Below, piece after piece: positions 1 to 8,367 of a DNA stretch of 64,000 bases (the stretch's first letter is position 1; each line of letters opens with the position of its first letter). Source of the DNA: Candidatus Woesearchaeota archaeon (lineage in GTDB: Archaea > Nanobdellota > Nanobdellia > Woesearchaeales > ARS49); NCBI GenBank assembly GCA_019322895.1, contig JAHWHZ010000001.1:310001-374000 (forward strand). The letters run 5' to 3'. The translations under genes were made by a program, and so were the position numbers. Under the pieces are notes generated by a model. That model did not search any database. It had not been told where the DNA came from and saw nothing but the letters and a program-made list of their open reading frames with translations.

Positions 1-21
1 ATGTTGGAAATAGAAATATGA
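1..21 (+). CDS. possible 3' end of an upstream gene (partial)
   Basis: Positions 1-18 are open in the frame that ends with TGA at 19-21, and this stop overlaps the ATG of the next gene at 18-20 in the ATGA fashion seen repeatedly in this window. That suggests a cotranscribed upstream gene whose body lies outside the window. Only six codons are visible, so no product can be named and the call rests on the overlap alone. Confidence 0.25.
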   Translation: MLEIEI

Positions 22-539
22 AAAAAATAATCAATATTCCAAACACTCTTTCAATCTTGCGTTTAGTTTTTGGAATTTTAATCATCTTGCAGTTTGATTC
101 TTGGCTTAAATATGTCTATCTTACTATCGCTATACTTCTTGATGCTTTAGATGGATATGCTGCAAGAAAACTTAATCAAGTGACAAAAATAGGCGGAATC
201 ATTGACCCTGTGGTCGATAAAATATTTGTTTTGATGCTTTTCGTATTTATATATCTTAAGCTAAGCTTGCCTGTTTACTATATCCTATTTTTCTTCATAA
301 GAGATATATTTACTATTCTTGCTTGGCTGTTTGTCTTAAAGAATGGCAAGGCTAGAAAATTAGAGGCAAAAGCAAGACTTTCTGGAAAGATAGTTACAGG
401 TCTTCAATTTCTCACTCTGATCTTCTTGGTAATGAAAAATCTTTTATTAATTAAAATCGGAATGTATGCTATATTCATAGCAGCATTGATTAGTATTATT
501 GATTATATTCAATATTACCGGAGGAAAACAAATGCTTAA
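18..539 (+). CDS. CDP-alcohol phosphatidyltransferase family protein (archaetidyl lipid synthase)
   Basis: Integral membrane enzyme of 173 residues. The family signature D-x2-D-G-x2-A-R-x8-G-x3-D-x3-D is complete (D42, D45, G46, A49, R50, G59, D63, D67) and forms the metal and CDP site. Four or five hydrophobic helices surround it. The family replaces CMP on a CDP-lipid with a polar alcohol. Because the next gene makes CDP-archaeol, the lipid substrate is probably CDP-archaeol and the product an archaetidyl phospholipid. The polar acceptor (glycerol phosphate, inositol phosphate or serine) cannot be read from the sequence; the small size is closest to the PgsA-like branch. The 3' end overlaps the next start by 8 nt, so the two genes are translationally coupled. 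Confidence 0.88.
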   Translation: MKKIINIPNTLSILRLVFGILIILQFDSWLKYVYLTIAILLDALDGYAARKLNQVTKIGGIIDPVVDKIFVLMLFVFIYLKLSLPVYYILFFFIRDIFTILAWLFVLKNGKARKLEAKARLSGKIVTGLQFLTLIFLVMKNLLLIKIGMYAIFIAALISIIDYIQYYRRKTNA

Positions 540-1068
540 CTTAATCATAAGTGTTTTTTGGTTTTTGCTGCCTGCAGGAATCGCCAATATGAGCCCGGTT
601 TTATTTAAATGGCTTCCTTTTTTGGCAGTTCCTGTGGATTTTAACAAAAAATTCAGAAAAAAACCTATTTTTGGCAAGAACAAGACTTGGAGAGGGCTTG
701 TCTGCGGCACCATAATAGCGATTCTAATAGTTTATCTGCAAAAATTGCTTTACCCATACATGCAGAGCTATTCTTTGGTTGACTATTCAACAACAAACGT
801 GTTTTTGCTTGGTTTTTTGCTTGGTTTTGGCGCTTTACTGGGCGATCTTGTAGAAAGTTTTGTAAAAAGACAGAGAAATACTGCTCCTGGCAAGTCCTGG
901 CCACCTTGGGATCAGATTGATTGGATTATTGGTGCATTGTTATTTTCCAGCTTCTTGGTGGCATTATCAGTATCAGAAATAATCATTGCATTTGTTTTGT
1001 TTGGACTGCTGCATCCATTGATTAATCTGCTAGGTTATGCATTAAGAATCAAGAAAAATAAGTTTTAA
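532..1068 (+). CDS. carS: CDP-archaeol synthase (CarS, DUF46)
   Basis: CarS transfers CMP from CTP to unsaturated archaetidic acid at the membrane, giving the CDP-archaeol used for all polar head groups. The protein (178 residues, usual length for the family) has about five hydrophobic segments. Family landmarks are N-K-T-W-R-G-L near residue 44, L-G-D-L-V-E-S-F-V-K-R-Q near residue 104 and P-W-D-Q-I-D-W near residue 125. I chose ATG 532 rather than the earlier in-frame start at 499 because GGAGG at 520-524 sits 7 nt upstream and the protein then starts directly at its first membrane helix. It follows the CDP-alcohol transferase gene with an 8-nt overlap. The stop faces the end of the minus-strand surface gene cluster 3 nt away. 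Confidence 0.9.
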   Translation: MLNLIISVFWFLLPAGIANMSPVLFKWLPFLAVPVDFNKKFRKKPIFGKNKTWRGLVCGTIIAILIVYLQKLLYPYMQSYSLVDYSTTNVFLLGFLLGFGALLGDLVESFVKRQRNTAPGKSWPPWDQIDWIIGALLFSSFLVALSVSEIIIAFVLFGLLHPLINLLGYALRIKKNKF

Positions 1069-1071
1069 TGT

Positions 1072-3504
1072 TTATTCTTCATTCAGCCATTTCATAACAG
1101 GCTTTCTTAGAATAAGAATTGCTATCAATACAATCAATAATATCACGCCGACAAGAACATATTTCAAATATCCGACATATTCCTTAGGAAACAATGTTTT
1201 CTTGACTACCAGTCTTACTGGATTGCTTTGTATCTCCCCGCCTTTGCCGTCTGAGGCTGTGAATGTTATTGTTCTCTGGCCAGACCATAAATAATCTGGC
1301 ATGAAGTATGCAGTGCCGTCTTTTACCCACACATTTATGTTAGTGACATCATTAAATGTGAATTCAAGAGTGTCTCCATCAGGATCATTGAAGTATTTCT
1401 TTAAGTCAAGGCTGTGCTGTGTATCTTGGTCCCACATCTGCGCAGGTATTCCTTTGACATGTATTGGAGAATCTGCAACTAATATTGCTGTGATTCCTCC
1501 GCCGATTACAGCGAGTATTATCAGGGCAAGCACTGCTATCCAGTATGGCTTGTATCTTTCTTTTGCACTTGTTTTTCCGACGATTGCAAACTGTCCAAAG
1601 CAGTCTGTGGTTGTCTTGTAATAGACATATTTGCTGTCAGCGCCTTCTCTTATTGTTTTCAGCTTGGTGTAGCTGCCACTTTTCAATAATGCCAATGCAA
1701 TGTCATTTTCTTTTACTTCTCTTTTCTTGAGCCATCTCTTGCTGACCTTGAACCTGTATCTGCTTTCTTTCACGTCAATATCCTGCACAGAGGATTTTAT
1801 CCTGAAATATTTGTATACAAAGTCTTTTGGATGCACGTATTTGGCATGCCTTGTTCTCCCTTGTTTTGCCGTGACTTTGACTCTTTTTGCAGGCGAATCC
1901 AGCTTAAAGCTCAGTTGATGCAGGCCTTTTCTCCAGTTGATATTCATCAAGAGCATTTCATTTGCCAGTACCAATCCTCTCCAGCGGGCAGTTACTTTTT
2001 TCAGCCTTGTCAGCCTGTTCAGTACGAAAAGTACAGCCAAGATAACCAGGCCAATTAATACATAGTATTTATTTGCCCACAACAAGATTCTTAATTTGAT
2101 AACTACAAGTATTACTATTAATATAATAAAGAACATAACAAGATTGAACACCCATCTTGTTGATATTTTTCTTTTGCCTTCTATGATGTCTTGTTTTGAG
2201 ATCAGTTCATATTCTGATTTTATCTGCTTGTCATATTTCTGCACAGCTTTTTCACGCGCTTTATTGAGCTCTTTTTCTTTTTTCTGCTTTGCTTTCTCTT
2301 TTTCTGCCTTTATTTTCTCTTTCTGTTTTCGCAATTCTTCTTTTTTCTTTGCACGCTCTCTTTTTCTTTTTGCTCTTGCAAGCTTTGCTTCCTCGCTTGT
2401 CAATCTATTGACAACAAAATATATCCCGATTACCAAAAGAATAAACAAGATTATTCCGCCGATTGTGTAAACAAGGTATTCGGAGAATAATTTGCCTAAT
2501 ACTGTCGGGCTTTTTAATTTTATTACAATCTCTTTTGAGAATTTTGCCTTATCCTGGTCTGTCAAGGTTATTTTTACTGGATAATCTCCCTTGTCCAGCC
2601 CTTGCAAAGGCTTGATGAATAGTATGAAATCCTGACTGTCTTTTGCTTCTATGTCCAGCAGTGTCGTGCTTGCTGTTATCCAGCTTGGGCCGTCTATATC
2701 TACTGTATACTGCTTTGCTTCATCATATGTATTGAATACTTTCAGCTCTGCTGCGCTTTCTTCCAAAAGGTTTGTCTTTATTGAGTTTACTCCTTCTGCA
2801 ATTACAGGCACTCCTGTGTCTTTTATCTCTAATTGAAGGTCCATCTCTGCTATTGTTCCTGTTTTTTCAGCAGCTGCTGTAAATACTATATTGTAATTTC
2901 CAATTTTCTCGCAGTTCTTTGGGTTTATCTCAACTGTTATGTCTTTTGAAGAGTTTGCTTGGAGAGTTATTTTGTCTTGGCTAAAGGTTGCTTCATTCTT
3001 GAAGTTGTTAACCGTGAAAGAATATGTTTCTGTGAATGATTCTGGATTAACTATTGTCAGATTATATAGCGCGCTCTGGCATGGCGCGATTGATTGTGAG
3101 AAGACATTTGCGATAATATCGACATTAAGTGGCTTTTTGACTGTTATGTCCTGCAAAATCACTTTCTCAAGCCCGTAGGATGTCAAAATATAGATATCAA
3201 GCGTGTAATCATCATATGCATCGCATGGTGCTGTCAAGAAGCTCTGCACATCCATGGACTGGCCTGGAGCAAGTTTAAAGCTTGCTGGCGCAAATTGTAT
3301 CCATTCTGCTGCTGTGCCGTCAACCTCAAGGTAATATGTACTCTCAATATCTCCTGTATTTGTTATTGTTATAGGAAACTTATGCGTGGTGCACTGGTAT
3401 GTCTTTATTATTACAGAGCCAAATGCCTCAAAATCTTCCTGCTGAGCATTTGCTGTAGTTAAAATCAGAATGAAAATCAATAATATGAGCAGCAGTTTTT
3501 TCAT
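1072..3504 (-). CDS. large membrane protein with NEW3/CARDB-like, PGF-pre-PGF-like and Ig-like domains
   Basis: 810 residues. A signal peptide (1-20, ending A-N-A) is followed by repeated beta-sandwich domains of the NEW3/CARDB type (about 25-340), a membrane helix (about 346-367), a Lys/Arg/Glu-rich helical stretch (370-440), two membrane helices (about 451-498), a domain at about 520-640 matching the PGF-pre-PGF pattern (Y-K-Y-F-R-I, a W-L in the middle, Y-V-Y-Y, then F-G-Q-F-A-I-V-G), a fourth helix (650-676), a cadherin/Ig-like domain (about 680-775, with D-P-D-G-D) and a last helix. PGF-pre-PGF domains are known from archaeal surface proteins. By helix count the domain here would lie inside the cell, which is odd. 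Start supported by AGGGGA upstream. Function unknown; probably envelope organisation. First-transcribed position in the cluster cannot be fixed. Confidence 0.8.
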   Translation of the reverse strand: MKKLLLILLIFILILTTANAQQEDFEAFGSVIIKTYQCTTHKFPITITNTGDIESTYYLEVDGTAAEWIQFAPASFKLAPGQSMDVQSFLTAPCDAYDDYTLDIYILTSYGLEKVILQDITVKKPLNVDIIANVFSQSIAPCQSALYNLTIVNPESFTETYSFTVNNFKNEATFSQDKITLQANSSKDITVEINPKNCEKIGNYNIVFTAAAEKTGTIAEMDLQLEIKDTGVPVIAEGVNSIKTNLLEESAAELKVFNTYDEAKQYTVDIDGPSWITASTTLLDIEAKDSQDFILFIKPLQGLDKGDYPVKITLTDQDKAKFSKEIVIKLKSPTVLGKLFSEYLVYTIGGIILFILLVIGIYFVVNRLTSEEAKLARAKRKRERAKKKEELRKQKEKIKAEKEKAKQKKEKELNKAREKAVQKYDKQIKSEYELISKQDIIEGKRKISTRWVFNLVMFFIILIVILVVIKLRILLWANKYYVLIGLVILAVLFVLNRLTRLKKVTARWRGLVLANEMLLMNINWRKGLHQLSFKLDSPAKRVKVTAKQGRTRHAKYVHPKDFVYKYFRIKSSVQDIDVKESRYRFKVSKRWLKKREVKENDIALALLKSGSYTKLKTIREGADSKYVYYKTTTDCFGQFAIVGKTSAKERYKPYWIAVLALIILAVIGGGITAILVADSPIHVKGIPAQMWDQDTQHSLDLKKYFNDPDGDTLEFTFNDVTNINVWVKDGTAYFMPDYLWSGQRTITFTASDGKGGEIQSNPVRLVVKKTLFPKEYVGYLKYVLVGVILLIVLIAILILRKPVMKWLNEE

Positions 3505-3560
3505 TTTATATAGTCCCCTGTGAGATAAGTTTTAGGTAAATGGAGAAAAAGAAAAAAAAT

Positions 3561-4823
3561 TTAATAGTACTCTTCTGCCTGCAGGTCATCGTCAAAATCA
3601 TCTGAGTCATTGCCTCTTAGCTTGCTTATGCCGACTATTAGGCCGATGATGACCAACAATACTACAAGTACGATAAAAATCACTTCTAGAACCTTCTTAA
3701 GGGTGTTGCTAGGAGCTTTTGTTATGTTTGCTGTCAATGCTACCTGCTCTAGCTGCTCTCCGCTTGAGCTTACTGTTGCAGTCAGCACTTGTGCACCCTG
3801 TGGTGCTTTCTCGCCAGCTTCAACAAATACGTATAAGCTCTGTGTTTTTCCGCCCTCTAGCACGATTGTGCTTGAAGGTGATATGCGGACATTTGCCCAC
3901 TCTTGAGCATCTACTGTCAATGTGTAGCTCTTGCTTTCCCTTCCTGAGTTTGTGATTGTTATTGGGTATATTGCGCTTTCTCCTTGTTCAAAGCTTTCCA
4001 TCTGTGAACCGATTGTTATTGTTGTTTTCGGCTTGTCATTTGCTGTGCACAATGGATTCTCTGTAACTTGGATTGTCTTGGTTATTTTCTCTGAATAATG
4101 TTTCTCTGAGAAGTAAACCATCACTTCAACATCGTATAATCCAGGCTCTGCGCACTGAGGAATTCTCAAGAAGATCTCTTCTGTCTCTTCCTCGTCATCA
4201 TCTTCTTCAATCTCATTGATGTATTCTGTTGCGCTTACTCCTAGATTTGGGATTGTTATCTTGACTTTTACGTCATCTTCCTGCATTTCTCCCTTGTTTT
4301 CTATCCTTACGCTTGCCAGCAAAGCAGATCCTGCTTTTACTGAGCTTTCTGGGTAGAATACAACGTCGTCAATCCTTAGGCTGTGCCTTGGAACGTCAAT
4401 TTTCAGGTTGTAGCTTTGGATAAGCTCTTCATGGTCCCTGTTTGTCAGGAGAACTCTTAGTTTGTAATCATCTTTCTCAAATTCATCTGAGATAGGTATG
4501 CTGAATTCAAGTTTGTATTGAGTGTTAGCTTGAAGGTTTTTTGGTCCTACTATGTCTGATGCTCTTTCCCATTTATTGTACTCAAAGCCAGACAAGAACA
4601 CTTCTGCTTCTACATCATCAATATCTTCTTCTGCTGTTACTAATACCTCAACATCAATGGTCTGTCCTCTTTCAATGTCAAGTCGTGTTACCCTGTCAGG
4701 TGCCAGGCTGACATCATCAACCTCGATTTCGTCTATAGCAACTGGCAAGGATGCTGCATGTACAACTCCTGCAATTGCTATGACCATCAACATTGCGAGT
4801 AATATTATCTTCAATGCTTTCAT
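3561..4823 (-). CDS. putative S-layer-type secreted protein with C-terminal membrane anchor
   Basis: 420 residues with an N-terminal signal peptide (hydrophobic 5-22, cleavage likely near V-H-A-A). Three to four beta-rich CARDB/NEW3-like repeats follow, with phrases such as V-R-I-E-N-K-G-E and P-I-T-I-T-N-S-G-R typical of archaeal envelope sandwiches. A single membrane helix (about 380-402) and a strongly acidic 16-residue tail end the protein. This layout (signal, sandwiches, one helix, short charged tail) is that of the proteins annotated as putative S-layer proteins in DPANN genomes. It has its own G-run ribosome site (GGGGGTTG before ATG 4823) and is probably abundant. Alternative: an adhesin-like cell-surface protein rather than the lattice-forming S-layer. 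Confidence 0.8.
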   Translation of the reverse strand: MKALKIILLAMLMVIAIAGVVHAASLPVAIDEIEVDDVSLAPDRVTRLDIERGQTIDVEVLVTAEEDIDDVEAEVFLSGFEYNKWERASDIVGPKNLQANTQYKLEFSIPISDEFEKDDYKLRVLLTNRDHEELIQSYNLKIDVPRHSLRIDDVVFYPESSVKAGSALLASVRIENKGEMQEDDVKVKITIPNLGVSATEYINEIEEDDDEEETEEIFLRIPQCAEPGLYDVEVMVYFSEKHYSEKITKTIQVTENPLCTANDKPKTTITIGSQMESFEQGESAIYPITITNSGRESKSYTLTVDAQEWANVRISPSSTIVLEGGKTQSLYVFVEAGEKAPQGAQVLTATVSSSGEQLEQVALTANITKAPSNTLKKVLEVIFIVLVVLLVIIGLIVGISKLRGNDSDDFDDDLQAEEYY

Positions 4824-4889
4824 TTTTCAACCCCCTAACCAACTTTTTTTCAATAATTGTTGGTGATATATAAAGTTTTCGGTTCGTAA

Positions 4890-6032
4890 CTATTCTAGAG
4901 TAGGTACGATATCAATGTCACGGTAAACGACCCTTCTCGTCTGGCCGTTGCTTGTAATTGTGAATCTCAGGAAATAATTTCCCTCTGGAGTGCCATATGG
5001 AATATCAAAAAGCAAGGTCTTGGTTACATCATCTCCTCTGCTAAGGTCAAATGGCCCTGCGCTGGCTCTCATGCCTAATTCCTGGCTTACAACAGCGATT
5101 TTTACGTCTTCCAGACTTTCTGTGCCGTCATTTTCAATGCCTATTGTAAGGAATAATGGCTCTCCGCTGACAGTCTGCATAGGGAATCTTGTTGATAACA
5201 CCTTTATTCCGATTGTTTCAATTGGTGCTTCATCTTCATCATCGTCTTGTGCTGCATCAAGTCTTACAGTAGTGTATGCTGTCTCGCTTGTTGCTTTTTC
5301 ACCGTGTATTGGATCATGATAAGATATAGATACTACTCCTGTTATTGTCTGGCCGTCTTTTGCATCGTCATCAACTGTTGTTCTTATAACAATTGTGTCT
5401 CCTGTTCTTGCAGGCACTTCTTCAATGCGCCATCTGTAGTTTCCTGTTGTTGCATCTGGCTCTGAAGAATCAATCTGTGCATCTGAGTCTGCATCAAATG
5501 TTATGATTACATCGCTTGCAGTTCCTGTGCCTTCATTATAATAATTAATAGTGTATACCAGCTCATCTCCTGGCTCTACTGGGTCAGGACTGTCGCTGAT
5601 TGATATGTCTATTGTGGCCTGAAATACCTCATCTAATGGAGGAATCTCGTCAGTAGGAGGGATTTCTGGGTCTGGTGTTGAATCAAAAGGACTGTCGTTT
5701 TTGTCGTCATCTTTTTCATCTTCTTCCTCTTCGTCATCTTCATCTATTGTTTCTTTATCCTCTCCTATGCCGCCGCCATCTCCTTCATTTGGCATACTGT
5801 CAGCATCGCCCAGATTAGGCATCTGGTCAACATCGCCCAAATTAGGCATCATATTTGCATCTCCTAGATTAGGCATTACGTTAACATCACCAATATTTGG
5901 CATCAAATCAACATCACCGACATTAGGCATTTCATCTGCGATTATGAATGGTAAGAATAGTAATGCTGCAATTATTAGAATTGATAAGAACGGCAGGTTT
6001 TTGGTTATGAATGTTTTCATTATTTTTGGCAC
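4890..6032 (-). CDS. secreted surface protein with nonapeptide repeats and a DUF11-type domain
   Basis: 380 residues. A hydrophobic signal segment (about 14-32) leads into six tandem 9-residue repeats of the form M-P-N-x-G-D-x-x-x (residues 35-88), then an acidic Asp/Glu-rich linker with prolines (about 90-133), a DUF11-like sandwich (about 137-240, with the P-D-P-V-E-P-G-D-E-L-V-Y-T-I signature) and a second CARDB/NEW3-like sandwich to the end. There is no C-terminal membrane helix, so it is either released or held through other surface proteins. The Asn/Asp/Gly pattern in the repeats could bind divalent cations; that is inference. Start supported by AAGGTG 12 nt upstream. It lies between two other surface genes on the same strand. 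Confidence 0.8.
   Translation of the reverse strand: MPKIMKTFITKNLPFLSILIIAALLFLPFIIADEMPNVGDVDLMPNIGDVNVMPNLGDANMMPNLGDVDQMPNLGDADSMPNEGDGGGIGEDKETIDEDDEEEEDEKDDDKNDSPFDSTPDPEIPPTDEIPPLDEVFQATIDISISDSPDPVEPGDELVYTINYYNEGTGTASDVIITFDADSDAQIDSSEPDATTGNYRWRIEEVPARTGDTIVIRTTVDDDAKDGQTITGVVSISYHDPIHGEKATSETAYTTVRLDAAQDDDEDEAPIETIGIKVLSTRFPMQTVSGEPLFLTIGIENDGTESLEDVKIAVVSQELGMRASAGPFDLSRGDDVTKTLLFDIPYGTPEGNYFLRFTITSNGQTRRVVYRDIDIVPTLE
5769..5930 (-). repeat. six tandem 27-nt coding repeats (M-P-N-x-G-D-x-x-x)
   Basis: Within the surface protein gene, six consecutive 9-codon units begin with Met-Pro-Asn, carry Gly-Asp at unit positions 5-6 and vary at position 4 (Val, Ile, Leu, Leu, Leu, Glu) and 7-9. 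The last unit degenerates to Gly-Gly-Gly. The nucleotide units are similar but not identical, so they are under protein-level selection or diverged after duplication. Unit number could vary among strains. Confidence 0.9.
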
Positions 6033-6064
6033 CTTTGTTTTTTAAGAGAGAAAAAAATAAAAAA

Positions 6065-6985
6065 TTATTTTACTACTTCCAGGATTGGTTTGCCGGCTTT
6101 GTCAAACTTCGGCTTTCCTTCCTTATCTCTGACAATCTTGAATTTCTTGCCATTGATTTTAATGATGTCCTTGCCCTTTTTCTGCTCTTCTTTCTTCTTT
6201 TCAGGAACTTTTAAAGCATCAATAGCCTTCTTCTGAGCTTCTGGAAGCTTGTAGTCTTCTTTGCCTTCTTTTGTCAGGCCGAAAGCAGTCCTGATGTACT
6301 CGTGGTTTTCTTTCTTTCCATCATTGTATCTGCTGTGTACTGCAAGAGACCATCTGTCAAAGCCTTTCTGGTGCCTTATTAATGCATTCCATACATCTTT
6401 TGGCACTTCAACATACCATGAATCCCATGCTTTATTATCTACATCATCTTTAGCAAGATTCATTATGTTCTTGGCTTCTTTCTGTATCCTGCTCAAGAAG
6501 TTTGCTCTTATTCTTGTCTTCTCATAAGCAGTCTTTGCTGTTGTAGTTCCTTCTCTGCCGTAGTTTTTTCCAACTGCAGTATCAAAGACTTTTTCATCCA
6601 AGCCAGTCTCTACTTTGTCAATATTTCTTTCCTGATCTGTTGGGGTTAATCCACTTGCATATCCCCATACCTTGAATTTTCCTTTTCCTGTGAAAAAAGA
6701 ATCAATTACAGTTTTGTACAGGTCCCGCATTTTAATTAGATCTTCACCTGTCTCTCCTGCTCTGATTTTCTTGTCAATCCTTAGATAAGCAGTGCCGATT
6801 GCACTAAGCTCTTCAATATTAAGCTTGCCGTCTTTTGATACTTTCTTGATTTGTTTAGCAGAATTTCTTGCAAGGTTTGTTGCATCTTTAATCTCTTTTT
6901 GCTGGCAGCCTCCTAAAAATGTGTATCCTAAAACTGCTGCACCAGCTACCTGCAAACCTGTTTTCAAACCGTCATATGCTTTCAT
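6065..6985 (-). CDS. putative lipoprotein of unknown function
   Basis: 306 residues. The N-terminus has a short hydrophobic stretch (about 10-26) ending in L-G-G-C, a plausible lipobox that would place a lipid-modified Cys27 at the membrane surface. The rest is hydrophilic, Lys-rich and probably helical, and the C-terminus has a small beta-like segment with two near-copies of the phrase D-K-x-G-K-P. I do not recognise the family. The gene stands alone with a G-run ribosome site (GGGGGGA) and its own TATA-like element on the minus strand near 7060. Its place between secreted genes points to an envelope role. Archaeal lipobox use is known in Haloarchaea but unproven for this group, so a simple membrane anchor is the alternative. 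Confidence 0.65.
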   Translation of the reverse strand: MKAYDGLKTGLQVAGAAVLGYTFLGGCQQKEIKDATNLARNSAKQIKKVSKDGKLNIEELSAIGTAYLRIDKKIRAGETGEDLIKMRDLYKTVIDSFFTGKGKFKVWGYASGLTPTDQERNIDKVETGLDEKVFDTAVGKNYGREGTTTAKTAYEKTRIRANFLSRIQKEAKNIMNLAKDDVDNKAWDSWYVEVPKDVWNALIRHQKGFDRWSLAVHSRYNDGKKENHEYIRTAFGLTKEGKEDYKLPEAQKKAIDALKVPEKKKEEQKKGKDIIKINGKKFKIVRDKEGKPKFDKAGKPILEVVK

Positions 6986-7077
6986 TTTCTTGTCCCCCCG
7001 ATTTATTTGTTAATCTTAAGTGTCAACATCTTTGTTTCACTCAAAAGTGACAGTAATATTTAAAGGTTTTGGTGAAC

Positions 7078-8208
7078 TTAATCATCTGAGCCGATTATGT
7101 CGCTGAGATATGTCTGGATTGAAAATCCTGTATTCCACTGCGGCCTGCCCCATTTATCATGGTCTCCCTGCCAGGTGCATTCTAACCATCCTGTCAGGTA
7201 AAATCCTCTTCCAAGGTCAAGCTTCATTTTCAAAAGCGCGCCATATGCGTTGTGCTCATCTGCAGATACGCCAACAGAGTCTGAAATTTTCTTCTTGGCA
7301 ACGAATTCTAGTGAGCCCGCAAGGTTTCTTTCCATCAGTTTTGTTCTGGCTTCTAGTCCGCCTGATACAACATATGTGTTTAATTTTGCAAGATTCTCAA
7401 AATGTGCATAGTTTGCACTGCCATTTAGTAGCGCAAACACATTATCTGTTATTCCTTGAAGAACATAGGCTGTTCCTACCAAATTGCTGTAATCTCCCTC
7501 TACTGGAATCTTGTCAACACCCATTGATCCTTTGTATCTGTCTACTCCTTTGATTCCAAGCAGTTCGCATGGGCTTCCCATCAGGCTTGCTGCTGCAAGG
7601 GTGTTTGTAGGTTCTGATGCAAAAGATACTTTTGCACCAAGCAAGACATCTCCTGCATACAAGTCAATGGAGCCGTCATAATTCAGCCATTCATATCCTG
7701 CCTTTGCTTCTATGTATGCAAGCAGGTTCTTGTTGCCTATGTGCCATCCAAATCCGCCGACAAGTTTAGATAAGTCCCCGTAACAATTTCTGTCTTCCTG
7801 ATTTTGGATGTCTGCTCTCATCACTTGGTATAAGTTTCTGAAGTCAAGTGTAAGCCTTCCTTCATTCTCTTCTCCAATTTTTGCAAGAAGTTTTGATTGG
7901 ATATTATAAAGGTCTAAAGCTTGGTGATGGCCTTGCCAGTTTCCTCCGGTGCTTATACAGGACCATAGATTAATATCTGTGCTGTTATTGATTTTATAGA
8001 ACCAGCCTGTGTCAAAGTCTAGATCTGATTTCTTGGTTTTCTTGCTCTTTTTAGATTCTTCTTCTTTCTCTACTTTTTCAACTGTTTCATCATCGTCCAT
8101 GAAATTCTCAAGCCTTAAATCATCCCTGTCTTCTGCGCTTGCAGTTCTGGCAAGCAAAGCTATAAGTGCTGCTGTTGGAATTGTTAAAAGATATCTTTTG
8201 AAACTCAT
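7078..8208 (-). CDS. secreted protein of unknown family, beta-strand rich
   Basis: 376 residues. A signal peptide (hydrophobic 8-24, cleavage near T-A-S-A-E) is followed by a Lys/Glu/Ser-rich linker (about 30-62) and then a long region with alternating polar and hydrophobic residues and many aromatic residues and glycines (about 63-376). No membrane helix is present after the signal. The pattern resembles the strands of bacterial outer-membrane barrels, but it could be a soluble beta-helix or barrel. Four cysteines (in W-S-C-I, N-C-Y-G, S-P-C-E and L-E-C-T) may form disulfides outside the cell. It has an isolated promoter region with the 10-bp palindrome at 8253-8262 in the leader and a GGGGGGG ribosome site. 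Family not recognised. Confidence 0.7.
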   Translation of the reverse strand: MSFKRYLLTIPTAALIALLARTASAEDRDDLRLENFMDDDETVEKVEKEEESKKSKKTKKSDLDFDTGWFYKINNSTDINLWSCISTGGNWQGHHQALDLYNIQSKLLAKIGEENEGRLTLDFRNLYQVMRADIQNQEDRNCYGDLSKLVGGFGWHIGNKNLLAYIEAKAGYEWLNYDGSIDLYAGDVLLGAKVSFASEPTNTLAAASLMGSPCELLGIKGVDRYKGSMGVDKIPVEGDYSNLVGTAYVLQGITDNVFALLNGSANYAHFENLAKLNTYVVSGGLEARTKLMERNLAGSLEFVAKKKISDSVGVSADEHNAYGALLKMKLDLGRGFYLTGWLECTWQGDHDKWGRPQWNTGFSIQTYLSDIIGSDD

Positions 8209-8252
8209 TTTTAGTGTTCCCCCCCAACTAAGTTCAGTATATGATAATGATT

Positions 8253-8288
8253 TAGAATTCTAGAAATTAGCTTACTATTTAAAGGTTT
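8253..8288 (-). promoter_or_regulatory. promoter and palindrome upstream of the beta-rich secreted protein
   Basis: On the minus strand an archaeal-type BRE/TATA (C-G-A-A-A followed by CCTTTAAATAGT, about 8273-8288) lies upstream of the gene starting at 8208. A perfect 10-bp palindrome, TAGAATTCTA at 8253-8262, falls at or near the expected transcription start and could bind a dimeric regulator. The leader then runs to a seven-G ribosome site. Sequence-pattern evidence only. Confidence 0.4.
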
Positions 8289-8337
8289 CGCTTTGTTGCT
8301 ATCGCAGAGTAGCAAACAAACGCTTGTTTTCATTAAG

Positions 8338-8347
8338 CTTAAATAAG
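8338..8347 (+). promoter_or_regulatory. TATA box for the geranylgeranyl reductase gene
   Basis: CTTAAATAAG at 8338-8347 is centred about 25 nt before ATG 8368, the spacing expected between an archaeal TATA box and the transcription start. The mRNA is therefore probably leaderless; no ribosome site precedes this ATG. Confidence 0.5.
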
Positions 8348-8367
8348 AGTTTAGAATTACCTGCTTC

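Noticed and set aside
447..713. Open frame on the minus strand across the first two lipid genes
   Set aside because: It lies wholly opposite two genes with clear family motifs, has no ribosome site and its translation resembles nothing; it is a shadow frame.
5769..5930. Regular 27-nt repeats considered as a CRISPR-like array
   Set aside because: The units are contiguous without spacers, keep the reading frame and encode a clear protein repeat.
6986..7077. TCACT/AGTGA inverted repeat in the leader of the lipoprotein gene
   Set aside because: Only five base pairs with a 4-nt loop in an AT-rich gap; too weak to list as an operator or terminator.
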